A stretch of 64,000 bases of DNA, from assembly GCA_041665285.1 (NCBI GenBank), contig JBAYJC010000004.1:50944-114943 (forward strand). Direction: 5' to 3'. This document shows, piece after piece, positions 8,758-16,501 of this stretch. The stretch comes from JBAYJC01 sp041665285. Its GTDB lineage: Bacteria > Patescibacteriota > Patescibacteriia > 2-12-FULL-60-25. Both the position numbers and the translations under genes were made by a program. The stretch's first letter is position 1. Every line of letters begins with the position of its first letter. The notes below the pieces were generated by a model that made no database searches, had not been told where the DNA came from, and was given only the letters and a program-made list of their open reading frames with translations.

Positions 8758-10350
8758 TTAGGAGAATACGCGTCTAAACCAGGGCGATCCAAGAAGCGAG
8801 TGTCCTGTCATTTCTGCAGGCTTAGGCAATCCAAGCAACGCTAACACGGTTGGAGCTACATCTGCCAATGATCCTCCGCGAACATGGTGACGGCCTGCTA
8901 TCTGACCTGCCACTAAAAACGGGACAGGATGGGGATTGTGTTCCGTATCTAACCCTCCATGCGAAAGACGCATCTGTTCAATATTGCCATGATCGCCAAC
9001 CAAGAGGACAGTCCCTTTATGCTCGTGAACCTTTTTCCAGATCACGCCCAACGCAGAATCCAAAGCCTCGCAGGTTTTGACGCCTGAAGCAAAATCCCCG
9101 GTGTGACCCACCATGTCTGCGTTTGCAAAATTCACACAGATAAAATCAAACCCATCATCAACCGCGCGCGCAACACGATGGGCAAGCTCTGGAGCGCGCA
9201 TCTCTGGCGCATCACTATACCGCGCCAGATGATAGGACGGGATACGGATACGCTCTTCTCCAAATTGAGGACGATCACTACCGCCATTAAAAAAGTACGT
9301 CACCTGAGAAAACTTCTCGGATTCTGCGATATAGAGTTGGCGATGATAGCGCAATGATTCCACCAGAGTATTGGTAATCTGCCTATGAGGAAACGCCGGA
9401 ACCGTATGATCCAGCTCTTTACCAAACTCTGTAAGCGTTGTCACAAAGAGATTTTGACGGATTTCTCGACGATGGAACGCACCTATTTCACGTGACTCAA
9501 AATGCGGCATCACAAACGGCTTGATCAGTTGGCGTGCACGATCTGACCGCAGATTCCAAAAAATAATCGCATCATTATTTTGAACCGGCGCCACGCACGT
9601 ACGATTCTTACACAAAATGGTCGGCACCAAAAACTCATCAGATTCGCCACGGGCATAGGCATCAGTCAACGCCGCAATCGGATCTTCCGCCATCACGCCA
9701 TCGCCATGGACAATCAAATGATACGCAAGCGAGGTACGCTCCCAAAAATGATTCCGATCCATGGCATAAAACCGACCAATCAATGAGGCAATGACCACAT
9801 TTTTTGGAAGGTGTTTTTGCAATTCCTGCAACAAAGGAACCGCCTGATACATGTGCGTGTCGCGGCCATCTGTGAACAAATGCAAAGCCACGCGCGGCAC
9901 ATGCATACGCTCTACAAACTCGAGGAGCGCTAAAAGATGCTTGAACGAGGCATGACCGCTTCGCTCTGCGGTAAGCAGACCTGCGAGATGCAAGGTGCTT
10001 CGCTCACGAAGCGTATGCGCAACCGCCTTGAGCAACGCAGGATTTTCAAAAAAGGATTCATCATCAATCGCCCGCATGATGCGTGCCACATCAGAAGGCA
10101 CAGGCCGTCCGGCACCCATGGTTGCATGGCCAGCCTCAGAGTTGCCGGGTCGTCCTTTTGGCAATCCTACGTACTCCCCATCTGCATGGGCTGTGGTAAA
10201 AAGATACTTTTTTTGCAAAGCCTGCCAAACGGGCATTTTTGCTTTCAACGTGGGGTTTCCTTCTTTTTGGTCGGAAATACCAAAACCATCCCAAACCACC
10301 AACACCACCGGCCCAGGAGAGAGCCGTTTTAAAGATCGAGAAAAAGGCAT
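8758..10350 (-). CDS. gpmI: Second phosphoglycerate mutase (GpmI-type) in tandem
   Basis: A 530-residue paralogue of the neighbouring GpmI, with the same landmarks: VVWDGFG (Asp21), RPGNSEAGH (Ser71), FTDGRD, IGRFYAMDRN, FWNLRSDRARQ, NFANADMVGHTG and VGDHGNIE with TEHNPHPVPF. All metal ligands and the nucleophile seem intact, so it is probably active. Start is ATG 10350; a GTG/TTG further upstream is less likely. The two copies are clearly diverged, not a recent duplication. The second copy may be specialised, or may act on another phospho-sugar substrate. Confidence 0.9.
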   Translation of the reverse strand: MPFSRSLKRLSPGPVVLVVWDGFGISDQKEGNPTLKAKMPVWQALQKKYLFTTAHADGEYVGLPKGRPGNSEAGHATMGAGRPVPSDVARIMRAIDDESFFENPALLKAVAHTLRERSTLHLAGLLTAERSGHASFKHLLALLEFVERMHVPRVALHLFTDGRDTHMYQAVPLLQELQKHLPKNVVIASLIGRFYAMDRNHFWERTSLAYHLIVHGDGVMAEDPIAALTDAYARGESDEFLVPTILCKNRTCVAPVQNNDAIIFWNLRSDRARQLIKPFVMPHFESREIGAFHRREIRQNLFVTTLTEFGKELDHTVPAFPHRQITNTLVESLRYHRQLYIAESEKFSQVTYFFNGGSDRPQFGEERIRIPSYHLARYSDAPEMRAPELAHRVARAVDDGFDFICVNFANADMVGHTGDFASGVKTCEALDSALGVIWKKVHEHKGTVLLVGDHGNIEQMRLSHGGLDTEHNPHPVPFLVAGQIAGRHHVRGGSLADVAPTVLALLGLPKPAEMTGHSLLGSPWFRRVFS

Positions 10351-10464
10351 GTTTATAGGATAGTCGATTTGCAGGCGCAAGACAAGCAGGAAATGAATAA
10401 ACAAGGCTAACCAAAGCCAAAATACCGATAAATTGAACCCTAGCCCTCTCCTGTTATGCCATGC

Positions 10465-10493
10465 TTGACAAAATGGCTATTTTCTGCTATAGT
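10465..10493 (+). promoter_or_regulatory. Consensus promoter for the 10569 gene
   Basis: TTGACA (10465-10470), 17 bp, TATAGT (10488-10493) preceded by TGC. It gives a leader of about 70 nt. Confidence 0.85.
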
Positions 10494-10568
10494 TTCGTGT
10501 TACCGCTGTTTGCGGAACTGCCCCCAAACCCTGGGGACATAGCTCTTTGAGCAGAGAGAGAGGCTGTC

Positions 10569-12362
10569 ATGGCAAAGAAGCTGGCAAAGGGACTGTTCGT
10601 CGGATCGGCGGCGGCGCAGAAGAAGGCCCCCGAGGCCGACGGCGCCGCGGTGGTCGAGACGCCGTTCCCGGCGACGACCCAGGCGGAGCCCGAGACCATC
10701 GAGGCCGAGGTCATCGCCGACGAGGCGATGCCGTCGGCCGAGGCCGTCGCGGAAGCGATCAAGCAGGCCAGGGTGCTGACGAATCAGCCCCAGGCCGCGC
10801 TCGCCGAGCGACAGGCCGAGGTGGACGCGGTGGTGAGCGTCTTGAACAAAGGGCTCCCCCACCTCAACGAGCTCGGCCTCGCCGGAGCCGAGCGGCTCGT
10901 GAAGGCCCAGCTGAAAATGCTGGCGCCGCCCTCCCAGCCCGAGGTCGTGGTCCTGCCCCCCAAGCAGGTCACGCTTCCGCCGCCCGCGGCTCCCAAGCCT
11001 GCGGCCACCCCTTCGGCGAGCGTGACCCAGCCCCTGGGCACGCCCGTCCTCAAGCCGCCGGCTCCCAAGCCCGCGGTCACCACCCCCGCTCCAGCCGCCA
11101 AGGCCCCGGCCGTGCAGGCGCCTCCCCAGGTGCCGCCGGCCGAGCCCAAGTGCATCGGGAACGCGCGAGAGCTCGTGAACGCGGGCCTGCCGGGATACCG
11201 GAGCCTGCGCCTCGAGGAGCGCGAGCAGCTCGTGCAGGACGTGCACGCGGTGACGCGGGACACGTCCCTGGTGGAATTCCATGCGGCCGCGAACGACTAC
11301 CTGCGCGGCATCGAGCGCCTGGAGTTTCTCCACCTCGACGCGATGGAGAAGCAGGCGGTCGAGACGCACCTCGGTCTCGAGGTCAAATACCTCCGGAACG
11401 ACGCGTTCCGCACGGACAGCACGAGGTTCTCCAATCGGGGGCTCCTCTACGCCATCACGCGCATCGTGTCGGCACCGGGCAACCGGCCGAACACGAAGAT
11501 CCTCATCGACGAGGTGAGAGCCTTGCTCGAGGGCGAGGCCCAACGTCGCGATGCCCTGGAGACGGCGCGCACGGGACACCAGCAGATCCTGCCGCCGCCC
11601 TCGGATCCGCCGGTGCCGCTTCCGGCGCTTCAGCCCCTCGGGGCCCCGCCCCCGCCCCTGCCGGCCACGGTCGTCTCCCCGACGAACCCCGTGGAGACGG
11701 CGCCGCTGCTCTACAGGCCGGTCCTGCCGCCGAGGCAGTTCACGGACAACGAGCCCCACACGGGGCCCAGGACCGTGGAGGACGCAGGGGCCCAGCTCCG
11801 GGCGCCGAAGCCGCCCATGAGCCAGCGGAAGGCGCTGGCCACCGTGGCGGCGATCGTGCTCGGCGTCATCGCGCCCCTTGGAGGCGCGGCGTACCTGGTG
11901 CTGTCCGGACAGACGTCGTTCTTCACCCCGCCGCCGGCTCAGCAGGCCCAGCCTGCGCCCGCTCCGACTCCGGAGCCCCCGGCCGTGGAGCCCGAGCCGG
12001 AGCCCGCTCCCAACCCCCCGCCGGCCGTGGAGCCCGCTCCGACTCCGGAGCCCGAGCCCGCGCCGCCGGCCCAGCCCGCCCTATGCATCCGCACGCGCGG
12101 CGACATCTGCGTCACGGACGAGGCCGTGACGGACCGGACCGGCACCTACGTGTCGGCCCGCCGCGTCTCGAACGGCCAGGAGCTCGTCTGCCGCCCCGTG
12201 GCAGACCTCCCGGGCCAGGACTGGGCGCACGTGGACCCGTCCACGTTCCAGCTCCCGGACCAGAAGCAGCTCACCTGCCAGGTGAGCGCCACGGCCCGCC
12301 CGCGCCGGAATGCGGATGGAACCATGGACTTCACCGGGTGCCACGTCTGCGCCCGGGACTAA
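10569..12362 (+). CDS. GC-rich Pro/Ala-rich membrane protein with C-terminal Cys domain, orphan
   Basis: A 597-residue protein of unknown function. Layout: a helical, acidic N-terminal segment to about residue 115; a Pro/Ala linker; a globular region around 195-330 (RELVNAGLPGYRSLRL through LIDEVRALLEGEA); a second Pro-rich linker; one membrane helix near 420-440 (ATVAAIVLGVIAPLGGAAYL); a Pro-Glu-Ala spacer; and a C-terminal domain with five Cys (CIRTRGDICV to GCHVCARD) that should lie outside the cell. A line counted inside the gene is 75% GC. It follows its own consensus promoter and precedes a strong terminator. Other long frames overlap it, but only this one has a Shine-Dalgarno-like AGAGAGG and protein-like domains. 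Confidence 0.75.
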   Translation: MAKKLAKGLFVGSAAAQKKAPEADGAAVVETPFPATTQAEPETIEAEVIADEAMPSAEAVAEAIKQARVLTNQPQAALAERQAEVDAVVSVLNKGLPHLNELGLAGAERLVKAQLKMLAPPSQPEVVVLPPKQVTLPPPAAPKPAATPSASVTQPLGTPVLKPPAPKPAVTTPAPAAKAPAVQAPPQVPPAEPKCIGNARELVNAGLPGYRSLRLEEREQLVQDVHAVTRDTSLVEFHAAANDYLRGIERLEFLHLDAMEKQAVETHLGLEVKYLRNDAFRTDSTRFSNRGLLYAITRIVSAPGNRPNTKILIDEVRALLEGEAQRRDALETARTGHQQILPPPSDPPVPLPALQPLGAPPPPLPATVVSPTNPVETAPLLYRPVLPPRQFTDNEPHTGPRTVEDAGAQLRAPKPPMSQRKALATVAAIVLGVIAPLGGAAYLVLSGQTSFFTPPPAQQAQPAPAPTPEPPAVEPEPEPAPNPPPAVEPAPTPEPEPAPPAQPALCIRTRGDICVTDEAVTDRTGTYVSARRVSNGQELVCRPVADLPGQDWAHVDPSTFQLPDQKQLTCQVSATARPRRNADGTMDFTGCHVCARD

Positions 12363-12383
12363 GTCCTTTCTCCCACCCCTAGC

Positions 12384-12422
12384 CCCCGCTATCTGAAAAA
12401 GATGGCGGGGTGTTTTCTTTTT
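12384..12422 (+). terminator. Terminator of the 10569 gene
   Basis: Hairpin CCCCGCTATC / GATGGCGGGG with an A-rich loop, followed by TGTTTTCTTTTTC. Confidence 0.85.
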
Positions 12423-12452
12423 CAGACACACCCCGACCACCTCACCCTCATT

Positions 12453-12475
12453 CCCTCTCCTTCGCTAGGAGAGGG
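12453..12475. repeat. Short inverted repeat between gene and tRNA
   Basis: Perfect 8-bp arms CCCTCTCC / GGAGAGGG around TTCGCTA. No T tract follows, so it is probably a small palindromic repeat, not a terminator. Confidence 0.5.
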
Positions 12476-12498
12476 AGGTCAGAACGTCCAGAACGTCC

Positions 12499-12527
12499 TT
12501 GCCAAACCATGTTCTTCCTGATATTTT
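12499..12527 (+). promoter_or_regulatory. Promoter of tRNA-Pro
   Basis: TTGCCA (12499-12504), 17 bp, TATTTT (12522-12527) with a TGA extension; start expected about 12 bases before the tRNA. Confidence 0.65.
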
Positions 12528-12545
12528 GCTGGAGTTATCACTCGT

Positions 12546-12621
<76 letters not shown>

Positions 12622-12628
12622 TCAAAAG

Positions 12629-12655
12629 CACCCATGAAACCGTGGGTGTTTTTGT
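12629..12655 (+). terminator. Terminator after tRNA-Pro
   Basis: CACCCA / TGGGTG hairpin followed by TTTTTGTTTT. Confidence 0.8.
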
Positions 12656-12660
12656 TTTAG

Positions 12661-12789
12661 GCTATAGCGTTGTAGGTAGCGCGCTGAGCGAGGGACACAA
12701 AGCGAGCTGGCGGAGCTTTGTGCGGCGAGCATGAGGACGATGCGAGAGCCGTGAAGAGGTCGTGAGTTCGAGTCTCACTAGCCCGACCA
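12661..12789 (+). pseudogene. Broken second copy of tRNA-Pro with an insertion
   Basis: The 5' part (GGCTATAGCG then GTAGGTAGCGCGCT) and the 3' part (from GAAGAGG through CCCGACCA) match the intact tRNA-Pro. The anticodon arm is replaced by about 66 nt containing a CACAAAG / CTTTGTG palindrome, and acceptor pairing is damaged. The 3' half plus downstream flank (12753-12811) is a near-perfect copy of 12585-12643, so this is a tandem duplication that later decayed. The missing anticodon argues against an intron. Confidence 0.7.
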
Positions 12790-12816
12790 ACAAAAGCACC
12801 CATGAAACCGTCATCT

Positions 12817-12953
12817 AGGGGTCAGGTACCGTATTTGGATAGGTAGACAAAGCAAATCAAATTTTCGATGCTTTACAAAGCCAAAAAATACAGTGTCTTC
12901 TTATCGAGATACCGCAGGCCGGTACCTGACCCCTTTGAATGACCCCTTTGAAT
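12817..12953. mobile_element. Small palindromic element with GGGGTCAGGTACC ends
   Basis: Perfect 13-bp inverted termini GGGGTCAGGTACC (12818-12830) and GGTACCTGACCCC (12921-12933) enclose 90 AT-rich bases with no gene. The right end continues into a tandem 13-bp direct repeat GACCCCTTTGAAT (12928-12940, 12941-12953). Such ends resemble, from memory, those near REP-associated Y1 transposases, so it may be a non-autonomous element moved in trans. It sits exactly where the copied tRNA terminator is cut off. A further fragment of the tRNA insert (AGCGCACTGAGCGAGGG) follows at about 12954-12970. Confidence 0.5.
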
Positions 12954-12992
12954 AGCGCACTGAGCGAGGGGCGTGAACCGAGCGGACGGGGG

Positions 12993-13020
12993 TTGACAAA
13001 ACCATTTTTCGTGCTATATT
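12993..13020 (+). promoter_or_regulatory. Promoter of the 13168 gene
   Basis: TTGACA (12993-12998), 16 bp, TATATT (13015-13020) preceded by TGC; leader of about 140 nt. Confidence 0.8.
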
Positions 13021-13167
13021 GACTCGTCAGAATCTGAAGCTCCCTTTTGAGGTCTCTTCATCTACTTCTTCGCATGCTCGCATCGAAGACTTTGACGAGG
13101 CGATCTCACAAGATCGATTTCTCGGTCGGTGTGCACGGGGCACACTGTCAGACGCGCAGGAGTTCCC

Positions 13168-13893
13168 ATGAAGACGCTCACGGTTGTTGGTCTCGTTGGT
13201 CTAGTCGCCGTCAAGGCCGCGGCCTCCGTGCCCAGGCTCATCGCCAACTCGGTCGGCCTGGGGTTCGAGAACAAGTTCACGATCGGCGAGAAGACCATCA
13301 AGCGACCGGACCACTTCAACACGAAGGCGCACAAGGCGGCGTTCGAGAACGTGGGGTACTACGTCACGGACGCCCTGACGCGCGACGTGATGATCGCGTA
13401 CCGAGATATCGACCTCGCCACCGACTGCTTCCTGCGACCCTCGGGCGTCCCGCTCGCGGTGTGGCACGAGGTGCTCGAGTGCTTCGAGGAGCAGGGGTTC
13501 ATCGAGCGGCGCTGGGAGCTGTCGCTCACGTGCACCCTCGACATGCCGAGTACGCACAGCACGCACACGTACCGTAACGCAGTTTCCTGGGGACCCAAGG
13601 GCGAAGACCTCGAGAGGCCCAAGGGCGACATCATCGGCGGCACCGTGCCGGACTCCGTGCCATTCGTCCCTTCCCTCCTCACCGAAGGCCAGAAGCAGGC
13701 CCTGCTCGGGACGCAATACGCCCTCCATCCGACGACCAGCCTCGCGTGGCAGAAGATCGAGCAGAAGTACGTCACCTTGACGGCGGAGGACTTCGCGCGA
13801 GTCTACTGGCGTCCTCGTAGCCTGTTCTCGGCCACGGAGAAGCACGACGCGGTCGAGAAGGTGGCCAAGATGGTGATGCTGAGCCACTCCTGA
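13168..13893 (+). CDS. GC-rich orphan protein, 241 aa
   Basis: Unknown function. The first 20 residues after ATG 13168 are hydrophobic (MKTLTVVGLVGLVAVKAAAS) and could be a weak signal or anchor. The rest is soluble with a possible winged-helix-like stretch (FLRPSGVPLAVWHEVLECFEEQGFIERRWELS) that is only suggestive. AGGAG lies six bases before the ATG, and the gene has its own promoter and terminator. An upstream in-frame start at 13129 lacks a ribosome site. Composition matches the GC-rich set. Confidence 0.68.
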   Translation: MKTLTVVGLVGLVAVKAAASVPRLIANSVGLGFENKFTIGEKTIKRPDHFNTKAHKAAFENVGYYVTDALTRDVMIAYRDIDLATDCFLRPSGVPLAVWHEVLECFEEQGFIERRWELSLTCTLDMPSTHSTHTYRNAVSWGPKGEDLERPKGDIIGGTVPDSVPFVPSLLTEGQKQALLGTQYALHPTTSLAWQKIEQKYVTLTAEDFARVYWRPRSLFSATEKHDAVEKVAKMVMLSHS

Positions 13894-13917
13894 GAGAACA
13901 TCCGTCAACCCTCAACG

Positions 13918-13955
13918 CCTCGCAACGCGAATCCGCCTGCGGGGTATTTTATTTC
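13918..13955 (+). terminator. Terminator of the 13168 gene
   Basis: CCTCGCA / TGCGGGG stem with a 13-nt loop followed by TATTTTATTT. Confidence 0.65.
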
Positions 13956-15409
13956 TCCATTTTATTATTGCTCCACGTATACGGCTCCCCGTACTCCATA
14001 GGCTCTGTTGCATACGCCTGCAACCATTCTGCGAGAAACTTCGTGGCGCGCACATCGTCCTCATTGTATGTCAGAAGTGATTGCCAGAGGCTTTCATTCT
14101 GCGTGGCTAACCAGCGATCGAAAAAATGCACAGACTCGCGGCCATTGGCCACATCCCCTCTCCAAGAAAATCCGAGAAACTTGCAGATGGATTTGAGGCT
14201 GTAGATATAGAGCGGCAACACAGCATACGTGCGCACGAGCTCTTTTGTGTCGATCATACGATCAAGAAAACGCTGGAGCCAGGGATTTTCTGTGGTGGCA
14301 TAGCGCTTGCTCAATACGATCAATCGCTCTCTCTCATAATCACCGTAGTGGTACACCGTGTATTCCGCGGGAAGTGTCTCGACCCATGTGAGAAACGCAC
14401 GCCACATCTGCTCCTCGTCTTCGAGACGCTGTGCCGCAAACGAGAGGTACACATCATTCCACAAAAATCCAAACAGATAATCCGTGTCTGTGGCAGGATG
14501 GCTTTCAATATCAAAATAAATGGCATCGCCTTTTGGCGGATCTACAAATGGTTCGCGTATCACCACAACACGATCTCGCAACGCATGCGCCTGACGTTTG
14601 GCGGATTCAATGCCACGCGCGGTCAGATCTGTTGCACATGTCTCCACGGTTGCGACATCCATATCTGCGGCGTCACTCACGGTGCGAATATTGCAGGCAC
14701 GCAAAGACTGTAAGCGCTTGACGTCGACATTATAAATCAATGCAATGTCGTCCTGCGCAGAGGCAAGACGAAAACATGCTTTTCCCCAAGGCGATACATC
14801 TTCGCAGGCTTTGCGATACACAGACTCAGGCAGTTCCCCGTCTTTGATGCGACGCACGGTCTCCAGCAACGCCTGTGTTTCTGCGATCATGCTGGCAGAA
14901 TCGACAGACAATCGCTCTTGATCGCGATTCACAACCGCCACATCTCCAGGAAACATGCCTTGGATCTGCTCGAGAATCATGGCCGCGAACGTCAACGTGA
15001 CCTTATGCTCTTTACGCAAGGCGTGCGCACGACGAACATCGATCGGAATATAATACCAATCCCCAAACGTACTTCGCCCCTCTGTTCGCACCAGAAGTGT
15101 GGGCGTTGCACAACCGAGAGCGGAGAGGATTGCTCCTCGATAGATCACGGGCACTCCTGCTTGCATGGCCGCGAGTGTGTCTTCTGTGTTTTCTTCTGTG
15201 ATCGTCGTCACATCGCCAAACATGGCTTGTGCAATCTCTCGCTCACTGGATAGATATCCTGCCTGCTCTTCTTCCTCTTCTTGCGGCAATGCACGACGAT
15301 CCTCAGGATCGCCAAAACGCTCCCAATAGAGCCAATGCGGACAAGCAAGATAGCGCAGAAGATCACGCGAGGTCAGAGGAGCCTCGTTACTTGGAAGAGA
15401 GTTTTGCAT
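13949..15409 (-). CDS. TM0106-family RecB-like nuclease with RNase H-like domain
   Basis: A 486-residue protein. The N-terminus (LLRYLACPHWLYWERFGDP, near 15-35) matches the RecB/Cas4-like opening of TM0106 proteins. A C-terminal YprB-type RNase H-like exonuclease domain begins with YFDIESHP near residue 299 and ends with LLTYNEDDVRAT, giving the DxE and DD acidic motifs. A helix-hairpin-helix-like stretch lies between (LQSLRACNIRTVSDAADM). Such proteins are predicted DNA/RNA exonucleases of unknown pathway. The ATG at 15409 overlaps the upstream small gene by 23 bases, suggesting coupling. Confidence 0.8.
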   Translation of the reverse strand: MQNSLPSNEAPLTSRDLLRYLACPHWLYWERFGDPEDRRALPQEEEEEQAGYLSSEREIAQAMFGDVTTITEENTEDTLAAMQAGVPVIYRGAILSALGCATPTLLVRTEGRSTFGDWYYIPIDVRRAHALRKEHKVTLTFAAMILEQIQGMFPGDVAVVNRDQERLSVDSASMIAETQALLETVRRIKDGELPESVYRKACEDVSPWGKACFRLASAQDDIALIYNVDVKRLQSLRACNIRTVSDAADMDVATVETCATDLTARGIESAKRQAHALRDRVVVIREPFVDPPKGDAIYFDIESHPATDTDYLFGFLWNDVYLSFAAQRLEDEEQMWRAFLTWVETLPAEYTVYHYGDYERERLIVLSKRYATTENPWLQRFLDRMIDTKELVRTYAVLPLYIYSLKSICKFLGFSWRGDVANGRESVHFFDRWLATQNESLWQSLLTYNEDDVRATKFLAEWLQAYATEPMEYGEPYTWSNNKMEK

Positions 15410-15698
15410 AGCGTTGACGCCAGGAAATAACATAATGATAGGTAAACACACGTCCCAAACCGAACGAGACCAGCAGGAGCACGATTTCACATACCCACAT
15501 CCACGAAGGGAAAAAGGATACGGCACGCGATTGCCACAGCCACCTCGCGACAAGTGCCACAAGAGCGACCCCATGGACCAACACACTGCTAAAAAGCACG
15601 TTCACGAGATAGACAAACCAAAACTGAGGCGGTCGAGGACAGCAAAAGCCAGGGGCGCTGGGTTTTTTGATCTCTGGTACAGGATCAAGCCAAGACAT
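15387..15698 (-). CDS. Small two-helix membrane protein, 103 aa
   Basis: After a short Pro-rich N-terminus come two hydrophobic helices (about residues 25-47 and 60-82), then a basic tail (SWRQRYAKLSSK). The ATG at 15698 is used because upstream codons are low complexity and overlap the divergent gene. It overlaps the start of the TM0106-type nuclease, so the two are probably one operon. No recognised family. Confidence 0.6.
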   Translation of the reverse strand: MSWLDPVPEIKKPSAPGFCCPRPPQFWFVYLVNVLFSSVLVHGVALVALVARWLWQSRAVSFFPSWMWVCEIVLLLVSFGLGRVFTYHYVISWRQRYAKLSSK

Positions 15699-15746
15699 GG
15701 TGAAGAGTATTGCATGCGTGCCCCCCTTCTGATAAGACCGGGATAT

Positions 15747-16460
15747 ATGGAACCAAACGTCTCCTCTCCATTTAGCGGGCCTCTTGCAGCGCCCACGCCG
15801 ACTCCTACGCCGGAACCATCGCCGTCTTCTTCTACGGACGTGGTCGTGATTTCTGCGATTGTCATTGCTCTGGCGATTCTGATCGCGGGCGGCGCCTATG
15901 CCTGGAAACGCAGTAGCAAACCCACGACCGTCAGCTCGCGCAATGCAACGACAACTGATGCAGGACGCGTGGCAGGCACGCAAGTCACAGGAACAGCACC
16001 AGCGCTCGAAATCATTCCTGCAGATCCTGCGACAAATCCCGTGATGACGCTTGTACAGGAAACACTCGGGGACCTTCGCTTTTCCCTTGAAATTCCGTCA
16101 GAATATCGACTGATCCGCGATACGCCAACCTCTATTGCCGTTCAGCCAAACGTTGATCCCACTGATCCAGATCGCACTGACTATTATCCGACCGTCATCA
16201 TTCGGGTGCACAAAAACGCCAGCATGGAGGCGCAGATGCTTACCTCTATCAAAGACGCACCTACAGGCGAACAGCTCTGGCAGGACACGGTTGTGAATGG
16301 TCTCACAGGAAAAGTCTTTAACCTCGAAAACAAAGGCTATCCAGAATCCAATCTCGTGTATCTGCTCCGTCGAGGAAATGACATCATCGAACTCGTTTGC
16401 TGGGAGTTTGTGCCCTGGGAAGAGTTTGATCGCGTAGTCGCCACATTCAACGTCCAATAA
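15747..16460 (+). CDS. Single-pass membrane protein with extracytoplasmic domain
   Basis: A 237-residue protein: Pro/Thr/Ser-rich N-terminus (PTPTPTPEPSPSS), one membrane helix (about 31-52, VVVISAIVIALAILIAGGAYAW), then an exported domain of about 180 residues (LRFSLEIPSEYRLIRDTPTSIAVQP and a C-terminal EFDRVVATFNVQ). This resembles the PsbP-like/DUF1795-type folds that many small surface proteins carry, but I cannot assign it. ATG 15714 is an alternative start. It is divergent from the nuclease operon and ends in a shared terminator. Confidence 0.65.
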   Translation: MEPNVSSPFSGPLAAPTPTPTPEPSPSSSTDVVVISAIVIALAILIAGGAYAWKRSSKPTTVSSRNATTTDAGRVAGTQVTGTAPALEIIPADPATNPVMTLVQETLGDLRFSLEIPSEYRLIRDTPTSIAVQPNVDPTDPDRTDYYPTVIIRVHKNASMEAQMLTSIKDAPTGEQLWQDTVVNGLTGKVFNLENKGYPESNLVYLLRRGNDIIELVCWEFVPWEEFDRVVATFNVQ

Positions 16461-16462
16461 TC

Positions 16463-16498
16463 AAAAAACCGGTCTTCCGTGGAAGGCCGGTTTTTTAT
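16463..16498. terminator. Bidirectional terminator
   Basis: AAAACCGGTCTTCC / GGAAGGCCGGTTTT hairpin with A and T tracts on both sides, between two converging genes. Confidence 0.88.
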
Positions 16499-16501
16499 AT
16501 T

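Noticed and set aside
10500..12382. Other long open frames over the 10569-12362 gene (minus 419 aa; plus 611 aa).
   Set aside because: GC-rich DNA leaves all frames open; these are Arg/Gly-rich, lack a signal or ribosome site, and sit across the promoter or terminator.
12661..12789. tRNA-Pro with an intron.
   Set aside because: The anticodon loop itself is missing and the acceptor stem is mispaired, so splicing could not restore a tRNA.
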